DNA from: Dolomedes plantarius
Taxonomy: Eukaryota > Arthropoda > Arachnida > Araneae > Dolomedidae
Direction of reading: 5' to 3'
DNA: 64,000 nt
Assembly (NCBI GenBank): GCA_907164885.2
Contig: OU015490.1
Location: 235,493,832-235,557,831, forward strand
Shown here piece after piece: positions 1-10,537 of this stretch (position 1 is the stretch's first letter; each line of letters opens with the position of its first letter). The notes beneath the pieces were generated by a model. The model had not been told where the DNA came from, did no database searches, and saw only the letters and a list, made by a program, of their open reading frames with translations. A program made the translations under genes and the position numbers.

Positions 1-977
1 AAGCCAAAATCCACTGTGAGTGATGTAATTGTGAAGTGGAAACGTCGAGGGAGTGAATATTCAGAAAATCGAAAAGGCAGGCCAAAAAATATTAGTGAAC
101 GCAGCCGTAGAACTCTGAAAATGGTAGTGGAACAAAACAGCAAGTCCTCGTTGATTGAAATCACTCAGGAGTTCCAAAGTTCATCAGGCGTTAGTGTTAG
201 CAGCAGGACTGTTCGTCGAGAGTTAAAAACCCTAGGATTTCATGGTCGTTCAGTCGCTTACAAGACGAACATCACTCCCCAGAATGCGAAACGTCGATTG
301 CAATGGTGGACGTCATTGGATGGTGGACATGGGGACAAATGTTCTTTAGAGTGATGAATCTCCTTTTTCAATCTGGCAATACAATGGACTCGTCCGGGTT
401 TTGCGGATGTCCGGCGAGGGCTTCTTACGTGACTACATTGTGCCGACTGTTCAGTTTGGTGGTGGCAGTATCATGGTGTGGAGGGTTTTTTCATGGTTTG
501 GCCTGGGTTCCTTAGTTCCTGTGGTTGGAAACATGAACTCTGAGATGTATGTGGACATTCTGGACAATGCTGTTCTCCCAGCTCTATGGCAATATTTCGG
601 GGAAGGCCCATTTCTCTTCCAGCAGGATAACTGCTCCATTCACACATCGAGACTCGCGCAGTCATGGTTTGACGAAATGGGTGACCAAAACCTGGAGTGG
701 CCTTCTCCCGATTTAAATCCCATTGAGCACCTTTAGGACGAATTAGAACGCAGCCAGCCATATCGACCATCCTCACTGCCAGCACTCACTTCAGCTCTGA
801 TGGACGCCTGGAAGTCAATTTCATTGGACACCTATTAAAAACTGGTGGAAAATCTCCCACAAACGTGTGCAGGATGTCATCGATGCAAAAGGAGGACCAA
901 CATCATATTAATATATGCCTCAGGACTCTCAGAGTCCGTACCACTGGGCGTCCGGATAATTTTGGCCAGATAGTGTA
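1..977 (+). mobile_element. Tc1-like DNA transposon, 5' end outside the window
   Basis: The window opens inside a Tc1/mariner-superfamily element. The transposase relic is followed, about 40 bases after its stop, by a terminal sequence (950-975) whose reverse complement begins CACTATCTGGCCAAAATTAT, a typical Tc1 terminal repeat shape. A TA lies at 976-977, as expected for a TA target site. The matching left terminal repeat is not in the window. Unlike most class II elements here, it is not embedded in a (TA)n tract. Confidence 0.8.
16..911 (+). pseudogene. Tc1-like transposase, broken (DD34E type)
   Basis: This is a relic cut-and-paste transposase. The first frame (16 to about 305) reads through the DNA-binding part, with a GRPK motif and a second helix-turn-helix ending TVRRELKTLGFHG. 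A frameshift near 305-320 moves to another frame, giving SDESPFSIWQ, with the first catalytic Asp at 353-355. GGGSIMVW and QQDNCSIHTS follow, with the second Asp at 626-628. WPSPDLNPIEHL carries the catalytic Glu at 725-727. Disruptions: TAG replaces Trp at 348-350 and again at 734-736, TAA sits at 836-838, and a second frameshift near 840-860 precedes the family-type end AKGGPTSY (stop 909-911). WPSPDLNP appears to have lost two residues relative to the usual WPSQSPDLNP, so only 32 residues separate D and E. It is surely inactive. Confidence 0.88.
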
Positions 978-1211
978 TTAAAGAGAAAACATACTGTAAA
1001 TTTTTTCATTAGAATTTATTCATATTTCCTTGTTACGACCAAAGTATCTGTATAAAGTAATAACATAGACATCATTGAAAATAAAGTTAATCTCCTCGAG
1101 GAAATATAAGCAAATATATAATATTATTATTTATTACAATAAAATGTGTTTTTTTATCGCAATACTTGGTAGAAATTGTGTGCTAAGAAGTGATAGTCAA
1201 CAACGCGTCTG

Positions 1212-1247
<36 letters not shown>

Positions 1248-2401
1248 GATCTATAAGAATTTCTTTGGTCATTCAAAAGTCTGTCGACTGCCCAAAATTC
1301 AATACACGTTGATGCACCTTTATGATTGGAAAAACATGAATGAACGCACATACTTGGGAGAAAAAGTCTTGAACGGTAGAATGCTCTTTTTTTTCCAGAA
1401 AATATAAGATCTTTATATTGAATTAAAAAAAGAAAAAATAACTCAGAAGTTTCACTATTGATTCTGACAACCCAGAACCGGCGAGAAAATATTTATTTTT
1501 TATATCAAAACTCTATATCCCCAAAAAAAGTAGCTATATAACTCGTGAGGAAAAATATTTATTATTTTTCAGAGTGCTTTGTCGGCATTTTTGAGTTCTT
1601 TGTAAATAGAGATGTTCAAAATAGGTTTCATTGAGATGGATTCACAAACACACTACAAAAAGTACCCGCGAAATAAATTCCAATGAAATTCCTATTTGCT
1701 TTTAGAAGTAAATACATAAATAAAATGTAGCTACAATCAATGACGCAAAAGGCGCATTGAACAAATATTACATCATATATAACGTTTATATTTAGAATCC
1801 AGTTATAGATAAAGGCTCTTTTGCATATGTTTAAATGACTTTTTAATATCCACGAACCTGTAATTTTATTCTTACAGTTCGTGCAAAGGCTTTTATTTTT
1901 ATTTTATTTTTAAATAAATAAAGCACTTTCTAAAAGTCACATCAAAACAAAATATTAAGAAACCATTTCTGGGAACTATTCTTTGTTTTGTTTCAACCAG
2001 AATGAGCTTATTACATATGATAAAAACACTGCAGGCAGATGAATCCTGGAATTCTTACGATTCGTCTTTTGTATACGTTCACATCGAATGCTCTCGTTTA
2101 GCCAACACGATTTTTTTTAATACTATCGAAATTTTTTCTTTAGATTGCATTTATAATTATTTGATAAAGGAGTTTTTATCGCTCTTCTTCAATTTTGGCT
2201 CTGATGGCTAAAAGTACTTGAAAATTGCGTTGATTGAATCTCAACTTCGAAATAACAACTGTCGCTTAAATTGACAAGGAAAAGCATTTGCTTTCAAATC
2301 TATCTAATTTCGTGAAAGTGTAGTCAATATCTTATCATTAAAAGAATGTTTAAAACAAATGTAACTCTCCCCCCACCACACACACTAAACCAAAAAATAG
2401 A
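978..2401. other. AT-rich DNA without a recognised gene
   Basis: I see no coding region here. It contains a short (TA)n tract at about 1214-1243 and several short A- or T-runs. Open frames of 60-70 codons in this stretch have no recognisable motif and one runs through the (TA)n tract. Confidence 0.6.
1214..1243. repeat. (TA)n microsatellite
   Basis: About 15 TA dinucleotides without interruption. No element end abuts it. Confidence 0.95.
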
Positions 2402-2536
2402 TGGATGGACTGCCTGGATTCGGACTTTAGTGCCATGAAGGTTAAGAACTGGAGATCCAAGGATGGTGAGAGGGTAGTTTGGAGAAAACTTCTGAAAAAA
2501 GCAAGGGCCCACATGGGGCTGTCGTGCCAATTATGA
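2402..2536 (+). pseudogene. 3' coding end of a non-LTR retrotransposon (LINE ORF2 tail)
   Basis: The frame reads without a stop from RWMDCLDSDF through VKNWRSKDGERVVWRKLLKK to ARAHMGLSCQL and a TGA at 2534-2536. The spacing of Trp, Asp, Arg and Trp (RW.DC...D, NWR, ER..WR, A..H.GL) is what I know from the extreme C-terminus of many LINE ORF2 proteins. The TGA begins a short (ATG)n run, and RTE-like LINEs commonly end in a short microsatellite. Upstream the frame is lost within about 30 bases, so this is a heavily 5'-truncated copy. It forms the left edge of the 489-bp tandem array, and every later unit repeats its last ~100 bases in decayed form. The clade assignment is an inference. Confidence 0.72.
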
Positions 2537-5500
2537 TGATGATGATGTAATCCCCCCCCCCAAAAAAAAAACCCGCGAAAACTTTAAAACTGCTTTCATT
2601 GCAACATTTTCAAACTTCAGGCGAAACATTTAATAAAAATAACAACCTATTTGTAGGTTGCCCTCTCCCCTTATTTACATATTATTCTATGAATCTACAC
2701 ATTCACTGTAAATTTTATTACATCAGGAAACATTTTGAATGTTAGATAACATTGAAGAATAGGTTTCTTCTGTCACAAAACAGAACTGCGCACAACCAGA
2801 ATCACACTACACGAAGTCGTAAGAACGAAAATTAACTGATTACAATTTCCCTTTTTTAAATACAATCATCCATTTCTACCTTAAACTTGATGTTTAGCTT
2901 AACCTTAATTTGGTGTTCGCACGATCGAAGTTTAAGAACTGGAGATCGAAGGCTGTTGAGAGGGTAGTTTGGCTATAACTTTTACAGAAGGTCAGGTTCT
3001 ACGTGGGGCTGTCGTGCGAATTATGTTAATACTGATAATAATGTAATCCCCCCCCCCTAAAGAGCGAGAAATCCAAAACTGCTTTCAGTGCAACATTTTC
3101 AAACTTCAGGCGAAACATTTAATAAAAATAACAACCTATTTGTAGGTTGCCCCCCCCCCTCATTTACATATTATTCTATGAATCTACACATTCACTGTAA
3201 ATTTTATTACACCAGGAAACATTTTGAATGTTAGATAACATTGAAGAATAGGTTTCTTCTGTCACAAAACAGAACTGCGCACAACCAGAATCACACTACA
3301 CGAAGTCGTAAGAACGAAAATTAACTGATTAGAATTTCCCTTTTTTAAATACAATCATCCATTTCTACCTTAAACTTGATGTTTAGCTTAACCTTAATTT
3401 GGTGTTCGCACGATCGAAGTTTAAGAACTGTAGATCGAAGGCTGTTGAGAGGGTAGTTTGGCTATAACTTTTACAGAAGGTCAGGTTCTACGTGGGGCTG
3501 TCGTGCGAATTATGTTAATACTGATAATAATGTATTCCCCCCCCCCTAAAGAGCGAGAAATCCAAAACTGCTTTCAGTGCAACATTTTCAAACTTCAGGC
3601 GAAACATTTAATAAAAATAACAACCTATTTGTAGGTTGCCCCCCCCCCTCATTTACATATTATTCTATGAATCTACACATTCACTGTAAATTTTATTACA
3701 CCAGGAAACATTTTGAATGTTAGATAACATTGAAGAATAGGTTTCTTCTGTCACAAAACAGAACTGCGCACAACCAGAATCACACTACACGAAGTCGTAA
3801 GAACGAAAATTAACTGATTAGAATTTCCCTTTTTTAAATACAATCATCCATTTCTACCTTAAACTTGATGTTTAGCTTAACCTTAATTTGGTGTTCGCAC
3901 GATCGTAGTTTAAGAACTGGAGATCGAAGGCTGTTGAGAGGGTAGTTGGGCTATAACTTTTACAGAAGGTCAGGTTCTACGTGGGGCTGTCGTGCGAATT
4001 ATGTTAATACTGATAATAATGTAATCCCCCCCCCTAAAGAGCGAGAAATCCAAAACTGCTTTCAGTGCAACATTTTCAAACTTCAGGCGAAACATTTAAT
4101 AAAAATAACAACCTATTTGTAGGTTGCCCCCCCCCCTCATTTACATATTATTCTATGAATCTACACATTCACTGTAAATTTTATTACACCAGGAAACATT
4201 TTGAATGTTAGATAACATTGAAGAATAGGTTTCTTCTGTCACAAAACAGAACTGCGCACAACCAGAATCACACTACACGAAGTCGTAAGAACGAAAATTA
4301 ACTGATTAGAATTTCCCTTTTTTAAATACAATCATCAATTTCTACCTTAAACTTGATGTCTAGCTTAACCTTAATTTGGTGTTCGCACGATCGAAGTTTA
4401 AGAACTGGAGATCGAAGGCTGTTGAGAGGGTAGTTTGGCTATAACTTTTACAGAAGGTCAGGTTCTACGTGGGGCTGTCGTGCGAATTATGTTAATACTG
4501 ATAATAATGTAATCCCCCCCCCCCTAAAGAGCGAGAAATCCAAAACTGCTTTCAGTGCAACATTTTCAAACTTCAGGCGAAACATTTAATAAAAATAACA
4601 ACCTATTTGTAGGTTGCCCCCCCCCCCTCATTTACATATTATTCTATGAATCTACACATTCACTGTAAATTTTATTACACCAGGAAACATTTTGAATGTT
4701 AGATAACATTGAAGAATAGGTTTCTTCTGTCACAAAACAGAACTGCGCACAACCAGAATCACACTACACGAAGTCGTAAGAACGAAAATTAACTGATTAG
4801 AATTTCCCTTTTTTAAATACAATCATCCATTTCTACCATAAACTTGATGTTTAGCTTAACCTTAATTTGGTGTTCGCACGATCGTAGTTTAAGAACTGGA
4901 GATCGAAGGCTGTTGAGAGGGTAGTTGGGCTATAACTTTTACAGAAGGTCAGGTTCTACGTGGGGCTGTCGTGCGAATTATGTTAATACTGATAATAATG
5001 TAATCCCCCCCCCCCTAAAGAGCGAGAAATCCAAAACTGCTTTCAGTGCAACATTTTCAAACTTCAGGCGAAACATTTAATAAAAATAACAACCTATTTG
5101 TATGTTGCCCCCCCCCTCATTTACATATTATTCTATGAATCTACACATTCACTGTAAATTTTATTACACCAGGAAACATTTTGAATGTTAGATAACATTG
5201 AAGAATAGGTTTCTTCTGTCACAAAACAGAACTGCGCACAACCAGAATCACACTACACGAAGTCGTAAGAACGAAAATTAACTGATTAGAATTTCCCTTT
5301 TTTAAATACAATCATCCATTTCTACCTTAAACTTGATGTTTAGCTTAACCTTAATTTGGTGTTCGCACGATCGAAGTTTAAGAACTGGAGATCGAAGGCT
5401 GTTGAGAGGGTAGTTTGGCTATAACTTTTACAGAAGGTCAGGTTCTACGTGGGGCTGTCGTGCGAATTATGTTAATACTGATAATAATGTAATCCCCCCC

Positions 5501-7329
5501 CTAAAGAGCGAGAAATCCAAAACTGCTTTCAGTGCAACATTTTCAAACTTCAGGCGAAACATTTAATAAAAATAACAACCTATTTGTAGGTTGCCCCCCC
5601 CCTCATTTACATATTATTCTATGAATCTACACATTCACTGTAAATTTTACTACACCAGGAAACATTTTGAATGTTAGATAACATTGAAGAATAGGTTTCT
5701 TCTGTCACAAAACAGAACTGCGCACAACCAGAATCACACTACACGAAGTCGTAAGAACGAAAATTAACTGATTAGAATTTCCCTTTTTTAAATACAATCA
5801 TCCATTTCTACCTTAAACTTGATGTTTAGCTTAACCTTAATTTGGTGTTCGCACGATCGAAGTTTAAGAACTGGAGATCGAAGGCTGTTGAGAGGGTAGT
5901 TTGGCTATAACTTTTACAGAAGGTCAGGTTCTACGTGGGGCTGTCGTGCGAATTATGTTAATACTGATAATAATGTAATCCCCCCCCCCCCTAAAGAGCG
6001 AGAAATCCAAAACTGCTTTCAGTGCAACATTTTCAAACTTCAGGCGAAACATTTAATAAAAATAACAACCTATTTGTAGGTTGCCCCCCCCCTCATTTAC
6101 ATATTATTCTATGAATCTACACATTCACTGTAAATTTTATTACACCAGGAAACATTTTGAATGTTAGATAACATTGAAGAATAGGTTTCTTCTGTCACAA
6201 AACAGAACTGCGCACAACCAGAATCACACTACACGAAGTCGTAAGAACGAAAATTAACTGATTAGAATTTCCCTTTTTTAAATACAATCATCCATTTCTA
6301 CCTTAAACTTGATGTTTAGCTTAACCTTAATTTGGTGTTCGCACGATCGAAGTTTAAGAACTGGAGATCGAAGGCTGTTGAGAGGGTAGTTTGGCTATAA
6401 CTTTTACAGAAGGTCAGGTTCTACGTGGGGCTGTCGTGCGAATTATGTTAATACTGATAATAATGTAATCCCCCCCCCCTAAAGAGCGAGAAATCCAAAA
6501 CTGCTTTCAGTGCAACATTTTCAAACTTCAGGCGAAACATTTAATAAAAATAACAACCTATTTGTAGGTTGCCCCCCCCTCATTTACATTATATTCTATG
6601 AATCTACACATTCACTGTAAATTTTATTACACCAGGAAACATTTTGAATGTTAGATAACATTGAAGAATAGGTTTCTTCTGTCACAAAACAGAACTGCGC
6701 ACAACCAGAATCACACTACACGAAGTCGTAAGAACGAAAATTAACTGATTAGAATTTCCCTTTTTTAAATACAATCATCCATTTCTACCTTAAACTTGAT
6801 GTTTAGCTTAACCTTAATTTGGTGTTCGCACGATCGAAGGTTAAGAACTGGAGATCGAAGGCTGTTGAGGGGGTAGTTTGGCTATAACTTGTACAGAAGG
6901 TCAGGTTCTACGTGGGGCTGTCGTGCGAATTATGTTAATGCTGATAATAATGTAATCCCCCCCCCCCCTTAAAGAGCGAGAAATCCAAAACTGCTTTCAG
7001 TGCAACATTTTCAAACTTCAGGCGAAACATTTTTTAAAAATAACAACCTATTTGTAGGTTGCCCCCCCCCCCTCATTTACATAATATTCTATGAATCTAC
7101 ACAGTCACTGTAAATTTTATTACATCAGGAAACATTTTGAATGCTAGATAACATCGAAGAAAAGGTTTCTTCTGTCCCAAAACAGAAATCAGTTCCGCGC
7201 ACAACCAGAATCACATTACACGAAGTCGTAAGAACGAAAATTAACTGATTAGAATTTCCCTCTTTTAAATACAATTATCCAATTCTACCTTAAACTAGAT
7301 GTTTAGCTTAACCTTAATTTGGTGTTCGC

Positions 7330-7436
7330 ACGATCGAAGGTTAAGAACTGGAGGTCCAAGGCTGTTGAGAGGGTAGTTTGGCGAAAACTTTTAAAGAACG
7401 CCAGGTTCCACGTGGGTATGTTGTGCGAATTATGAT
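7330..7436 (+). pseudogene. LINE 3' tail in the last satellite unit
   Basis: In the right-edge unit the LINE-derived segment still reads openly: KVKNWRSKAVERVVWRKLLK, then NARFHVGMLCEL and a stop in a short (ATG)n tail. Interior units have a stop within the same segment (VVWL followed by TAA) and have lost the (ATG)n run. The right-edge unit therefore keeps a less decayed state, like the left edge at 2402-2536. Confidence 0.65.
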
Positions 7437-7576
7437 GATGATAGTAATGTTATCCCTCCCCCCTAAAGAACGAGAAATCTAAAACTGCTTTCAGTGCAAC
7501 ATTTTAAAATTTTAGGCGAAATATTTAATAAAAATAACAACCTATTTTTAGGGCTCCCCCCTCATTTACATATTAT

Positions 7577-8119
7577 TTAGAGCATGACACAATTACTTTC
7601 AGCGTGTTCAGCTAATGCACGTAAGGAAGAATTAAGCTATCACCAAACGTTTTTGCCGATTTTGGTGTTTTTCATGAATGTCGAAAATATTTTAGGCATG
7701 CTTCAGATGACAGATATTGTTCAGCTGATGCATGTACATTTGAATATGTTTAACTACCACATTTTTCTTCTACATTTTTTTGAAGTTTAGAATTATATCA
7801 GTGCCAGATCTTTGTATTTCAGTGGAACTTAAAATTTATGCTTGAGTTTTGCAAAATGTTTAACTTTGATATTTTCTTCTATCTTTTAGAGGTTTTGAAT
7901 TATACAGCTGCCAAAGTTTTGTAGTTCATTGCTTCAATTTTTCAAAGCATTTATGTTGCACTAACTTCACCATCAGTGTAACTGTAAGATTTTTCTCCAG
8001 ATGTTGGGCGTTGCATAAAATAGGAGTGAGTTCTTGTAAAGTGAATTTTATTGCAATGTTCTTTATATTTTAATTTTGCACATTTTATCAATAAGAAGTG
8101 AAGAAACATGAAAAAAAAA
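7577..8119. repeat. AT-rich flank with a diverged 108-bp direct duplication
   Basis: The stretch from about 7747 (ATGTTTAACTACCAC...) is repeated in diverged form from about 7855 (ATGTTTAACTTTGAT...). Both continue to GAATTATA, GTGCCAGA or CTGCCAAA, and TTTGTA. No protein motif is visible. The array ends at about 7576, immediately left of this stretch, just after the unit's TCATTTACATATTATT. Confidence 0.55.
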
Positions 8120-8339
8120 TTTTAGAGCAGAGGTCTGCAAACTTTTTAGCCTAAAGGCCACACTGACCTCTCCACTAAGTCCCAAGGGCCAAGACCTAGC
8201 TAGCTCATCATTTCAATATACTTTATCATACTCTCATAGCAACTAAATCATATCATCATACCAACATAATGTCTTCGACTCACACAGTTTGATAAGTTGC
8301 ATAAATCTGCCCGTGGCTTATTTTCCGCTTTCGGCACTA

Positions 8340-8788
8340 CAGAGGCTGTTCACACATTTTTTAGACGATGTATATTGTATTCACAAAACTAAATTACATA
8401 AAATTCTTGTGTTTTAAATGTTCTATTTGACATCCCTTATTCTGAACTATCTTTCGAACTATCTTTCCCACTTGAGGCTCCAATTTGACGTTTTTTTCCT
8501 TTCTCGTTGACAATATTACCTATCAACGATTTAGATATCACAAAACCACGACTCTCACATCGTAGGACATCACGGAGTATGCATATTTCTCTTCGGAAAG
8601 AGCATAAATGTAGCCTTCGAACCACTGCTTTGTTAAAAACGCCATTTTAAATAAAAACAAAATTTCTAGCCGCAGACGATAATTTTGACTTTTAAAAACA
8701 TAGTACAATTGCAATTATTTCTTTTGCAGCAAACGATTTTTTATTACCGCTTACCAAAATCGTCTAAAAAATGTGCGAACAGCCTCTG
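8340..8788 (-). mobile_element. DD41D mariner-derived MITE nested in the hAT element
   Basis: The ends are inverted repeats of about 30 bp: CAGAGGCTGTTCACACATTT on the left and CAGAGGCTGTTCGCACATTT on the right after reverse-complementing, both continuing TTTAGACGAT. TA flanks both sides (8338-8339, 8789-8790). The minus-strand interior begins like the transposase relic at 54615, so this is an internally deleted derivative of a related element. It carries only the first ~70 codons of the transposase and cannot transpose on its own. Confidence 0.85.
8437..8643 (-). pseudogene. DD41D transposase N-terminal relic
   Basis: Reading leftwards from ATG at 8643, the frame gives MAFLTKQWFEGYIYALSEEK. 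The relic at 54615 has MAPKIDRWLEGYVTALSEEK at the same place, so the two are homologous. A frameshift around residue 30 then switches to the frame ending at 8437, which reads RGFVISKSLIGNIVNEKGKK against RGSCISKKGIYNILNLKGKK in the 54.6-kb copy. Nothing of the catalytic domain remains. Confidence 0.8.
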
Positions 8789-9237
8789 TACTTACCTGTG
8801 TGAAAAATCATTCTAGAAAATAAAATATGCAAAACATATTTACTGATCAAAATTAACTGAGGAGCATTTGATGTTGCTGTTGATAATTTCCTCTCGTAAA
8901 CTTGATTCAAACCTGCAAGCATTTGTAAGTAGAAAGTTACAGCTACATAAATCTCACCCTAATTATAATGTTTAATTTCATTATGCAAATTACCTATGCA
9001 TGTCACTTAATGTAAGTTTTTAGGTTAAATCTCACATCATTAATTGCAGTTAAAATGTTCAATTTCATTATGAATGTCACTTATTTTGTTCCTTAATTGG
9101 TCGTTAAATAAAAACATCTGATTATTATTTTGTATGATTTATTCACATTGGAAATTTCACAATGAAATCATAATAAACTATGGCGGGCCGGATTGGTGGT
9201 GTTCGCGGGCCGGAGTTTGAAGACCCCTGTTGCAGAG

Positions 9238-9676
9238 CGTATAATTTTTCTCCCAGAGGGACAGGCACTTACTTGGCTTGATGACATTCGCCCACCCATA
9301 TTAATGAATTTTGCTAGCTAATGCAGTATAACACCATATACGTAGGTGATCGAACATTTCCCCATGAGGTACAGCCGAAGCCGAAGTTGAGATTTGAAAC
9401 TAAACCCTTTCCGTTGAAGACCAAGCCATTAATGACTATTAGCTACGGGCTGTAGTTGTCGCCAGATAATTTAGTGATAAATGGCATTATGATTGCTTCT
9501 GGTGATGAAACTAAATCTCCTTTATAAAAACTGCATAACTTATAAAAAAGAAATGGCACATAAGGTGTTTAAACCAAAGGAAAATGTAAAAATTTATTGA
9601 CTTAACAGTAAAGATTCTGCAATTTGTGGGACAAGACATATCATTAAAACCGTATACAACAATGCTTCCAGACATA
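9238..9676. other. Unassigned stretch; possible decayed tRNA-type SINE on the minus strand
   Basis: No protein motif is visible. On the minus strand, around 9456-9360, there is a tRNA-like order: GTAGCTAATAGTCATTAATG in box A position, then TAGTTTCAAATCTC in box B position. It could be an old tRNA-derived SINE head, but the match is poor and no tail is recognised. Confidence 0.25.
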
Positions 9677-10535
9677 CAGGGAGATTTTTTTTAAACTGAC
9701 ACTACTCAGAGCCATCTGTAGCGAGATCTATCAGCCGGAATTCCACCAAAATTGATATAGGGACTAAGGACGACATGGGAAAGATTTTCCGTGAAAACAT
9801 ATTAGTTCCAAAAATTACCGATAGGGGACGATATGGCGCTGTTGTGGTCGGCGCACCCCAGAATTTGCATAAAGGGCAAGTAAAACATCAAAATGCAAAA
9901 TTATGACTACGTAGTCGACAGAATCGCCAGTAATTTGGGCTATAAAGATTGGTGCGGAGTCTGTTGCGCCTTCTCCTTACAGAAGGGTTATCAGTCGCTT
10001 TTTTGCACTTGCATGGCCACCTCGCTCAGCGAACCTAACCCATGTGACATTTTTCTGTGACGTTATTTTAAGTCTAAGGTGTATCTTGGCGGAGTCTCGA
10101 ACGTGACTGCCCAAAAGGACAAATTATCCCATAATTTTATGAACATTCCTGGTGACATGTTACGCTTGGCCGCTGAGTGTTCATGATGCAATGTGTCGTC
10201 AACAAGGACTGTGGTCACATTGAAGGAGGGAGAAGTGAATTTGCTGCATAAAGTGGTGTTGAAGGGAAATTTCTTTGTTATTCATTAGTCTGGTTACAAC
10301 TTTTTCGGTATTCATCCCTTATCTTTATAGCCCGGAATATTGGCGCTGCTGTCGAATAAATAGTCGTGAATTTGTATTTTGATGTTTTACTTTCCTTTTA
10401 TACAAATTCCCGGGGACGCCGACAACAAAAGCGCCATTTTTTCTTTAGTCCATCTATCAATTTTGGTGGAATTCCGGCCGATAGATAGCTCTACAGATGG
10501 CTCTGAGTAGTGTCAGTTTTAAAAAAATCACCCTC
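9677..10535 (+). mobile_element. Mariner-type deletion derivative with very long inverted repeats
   Basis: The ends CAGGGAGATTTTTTTTAAAC and (right, reversed) GAGGGTGATTTTTTTAAAAC open long inverted arms, about 9677-9960 against 10262-10535. The arms share blocks such as CTGACACTACTCAGAGCCAT and AAGTAAAACATCAAAAT. The left arm carries an extra segment of roughly 70 bp near 9765-9835. TA flanks both ends (9675-9676, 10536-10537). The loop between the arms holds a transposase C-terminal relic. The transcript of such an element would fold into a long hairpin. Confidence 0.82.
10008..10258 (+). pseudogene. Mariner-family transposase C-terminal relic
   Basis: Readable pieces are WPPRSANL, then after a +/-1 shift NPCDIFL with TGA where Trp is expected, RYFKSKVYLGGVSNVTAQKD and NFMNIPGDMLR. 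They match the order WPPRSPDLTPCDFFLWGYLK...IP.DML of the arthropod mariner-like transposases with an N-terminal DUF4817-type domain. A further stop follows, then the remnant of the usual C-terminus. Only the part around the third catalytic residue survives. Confidence 0.75.
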
Positions 10536-10537
10536 TA

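Larger units (their letters stand above)
2402..7576. repeat. 489-bp tandem satellite array, about 10.7 units
   Basis: The marker string AATAATGTAATCC or its variants recurs with its ATG at 2545, 3041, 3530, 4019, 4507, 4998, 5487, 5973, 6463, 6950 and 7447. The spacings are 486-491, with 496-497 at the two edges. Each unit contains a decayed LINE 3' end (about 115 bp), a poly-C run of 7-12, a block ending in a small hairpin AACCTATTTGTAGGTT, a second poly-C run, and about 280 bp of unplaced sequence including TAGCTTAACCTTAATTTGGT. Interior units differ at only a few positions; the first and last are clearly more diverged. Most length differences lie in the poly-C runs. There are no spacers, so it is not a CRISPR array. 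Confidence 0.95.
8128..9229. mobile_element. hAT-type non-autonomous element with a nested MITE
   Basis: The left end CAGAGGTCTGCAAACT and the reverse complement of the right end, CAGGGGTCTTCAAACT, form a 16-bp terminal inverted repeat of the kind seen in hAT elements. The flanking octamers are TTTTAGAG (8120-8127) and TTGCAGAG (9230-9237); 6 of 8 bases match, consistent with an aged 8-bp hAT target duplication. GGCC-rich subterminal blocks are typical of this class. No hAT transposase (BED finger or RW motif) is present. Removing the nested 449-bp element leaves about 653 bp. Confidence 0.85.

Noticed and set aside
2324..2530. Minus-strand open frame of 68 codons
   Set aside because: It is the antisense shadow of the LINE ORF2 tail, whose plus-strand frame shows a recognisable motif order.
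2402..7576. CRISPR-like array
   Set aside because: Long units are joined directly with no unique spacers, in a eukaryotic transposon-rich context.
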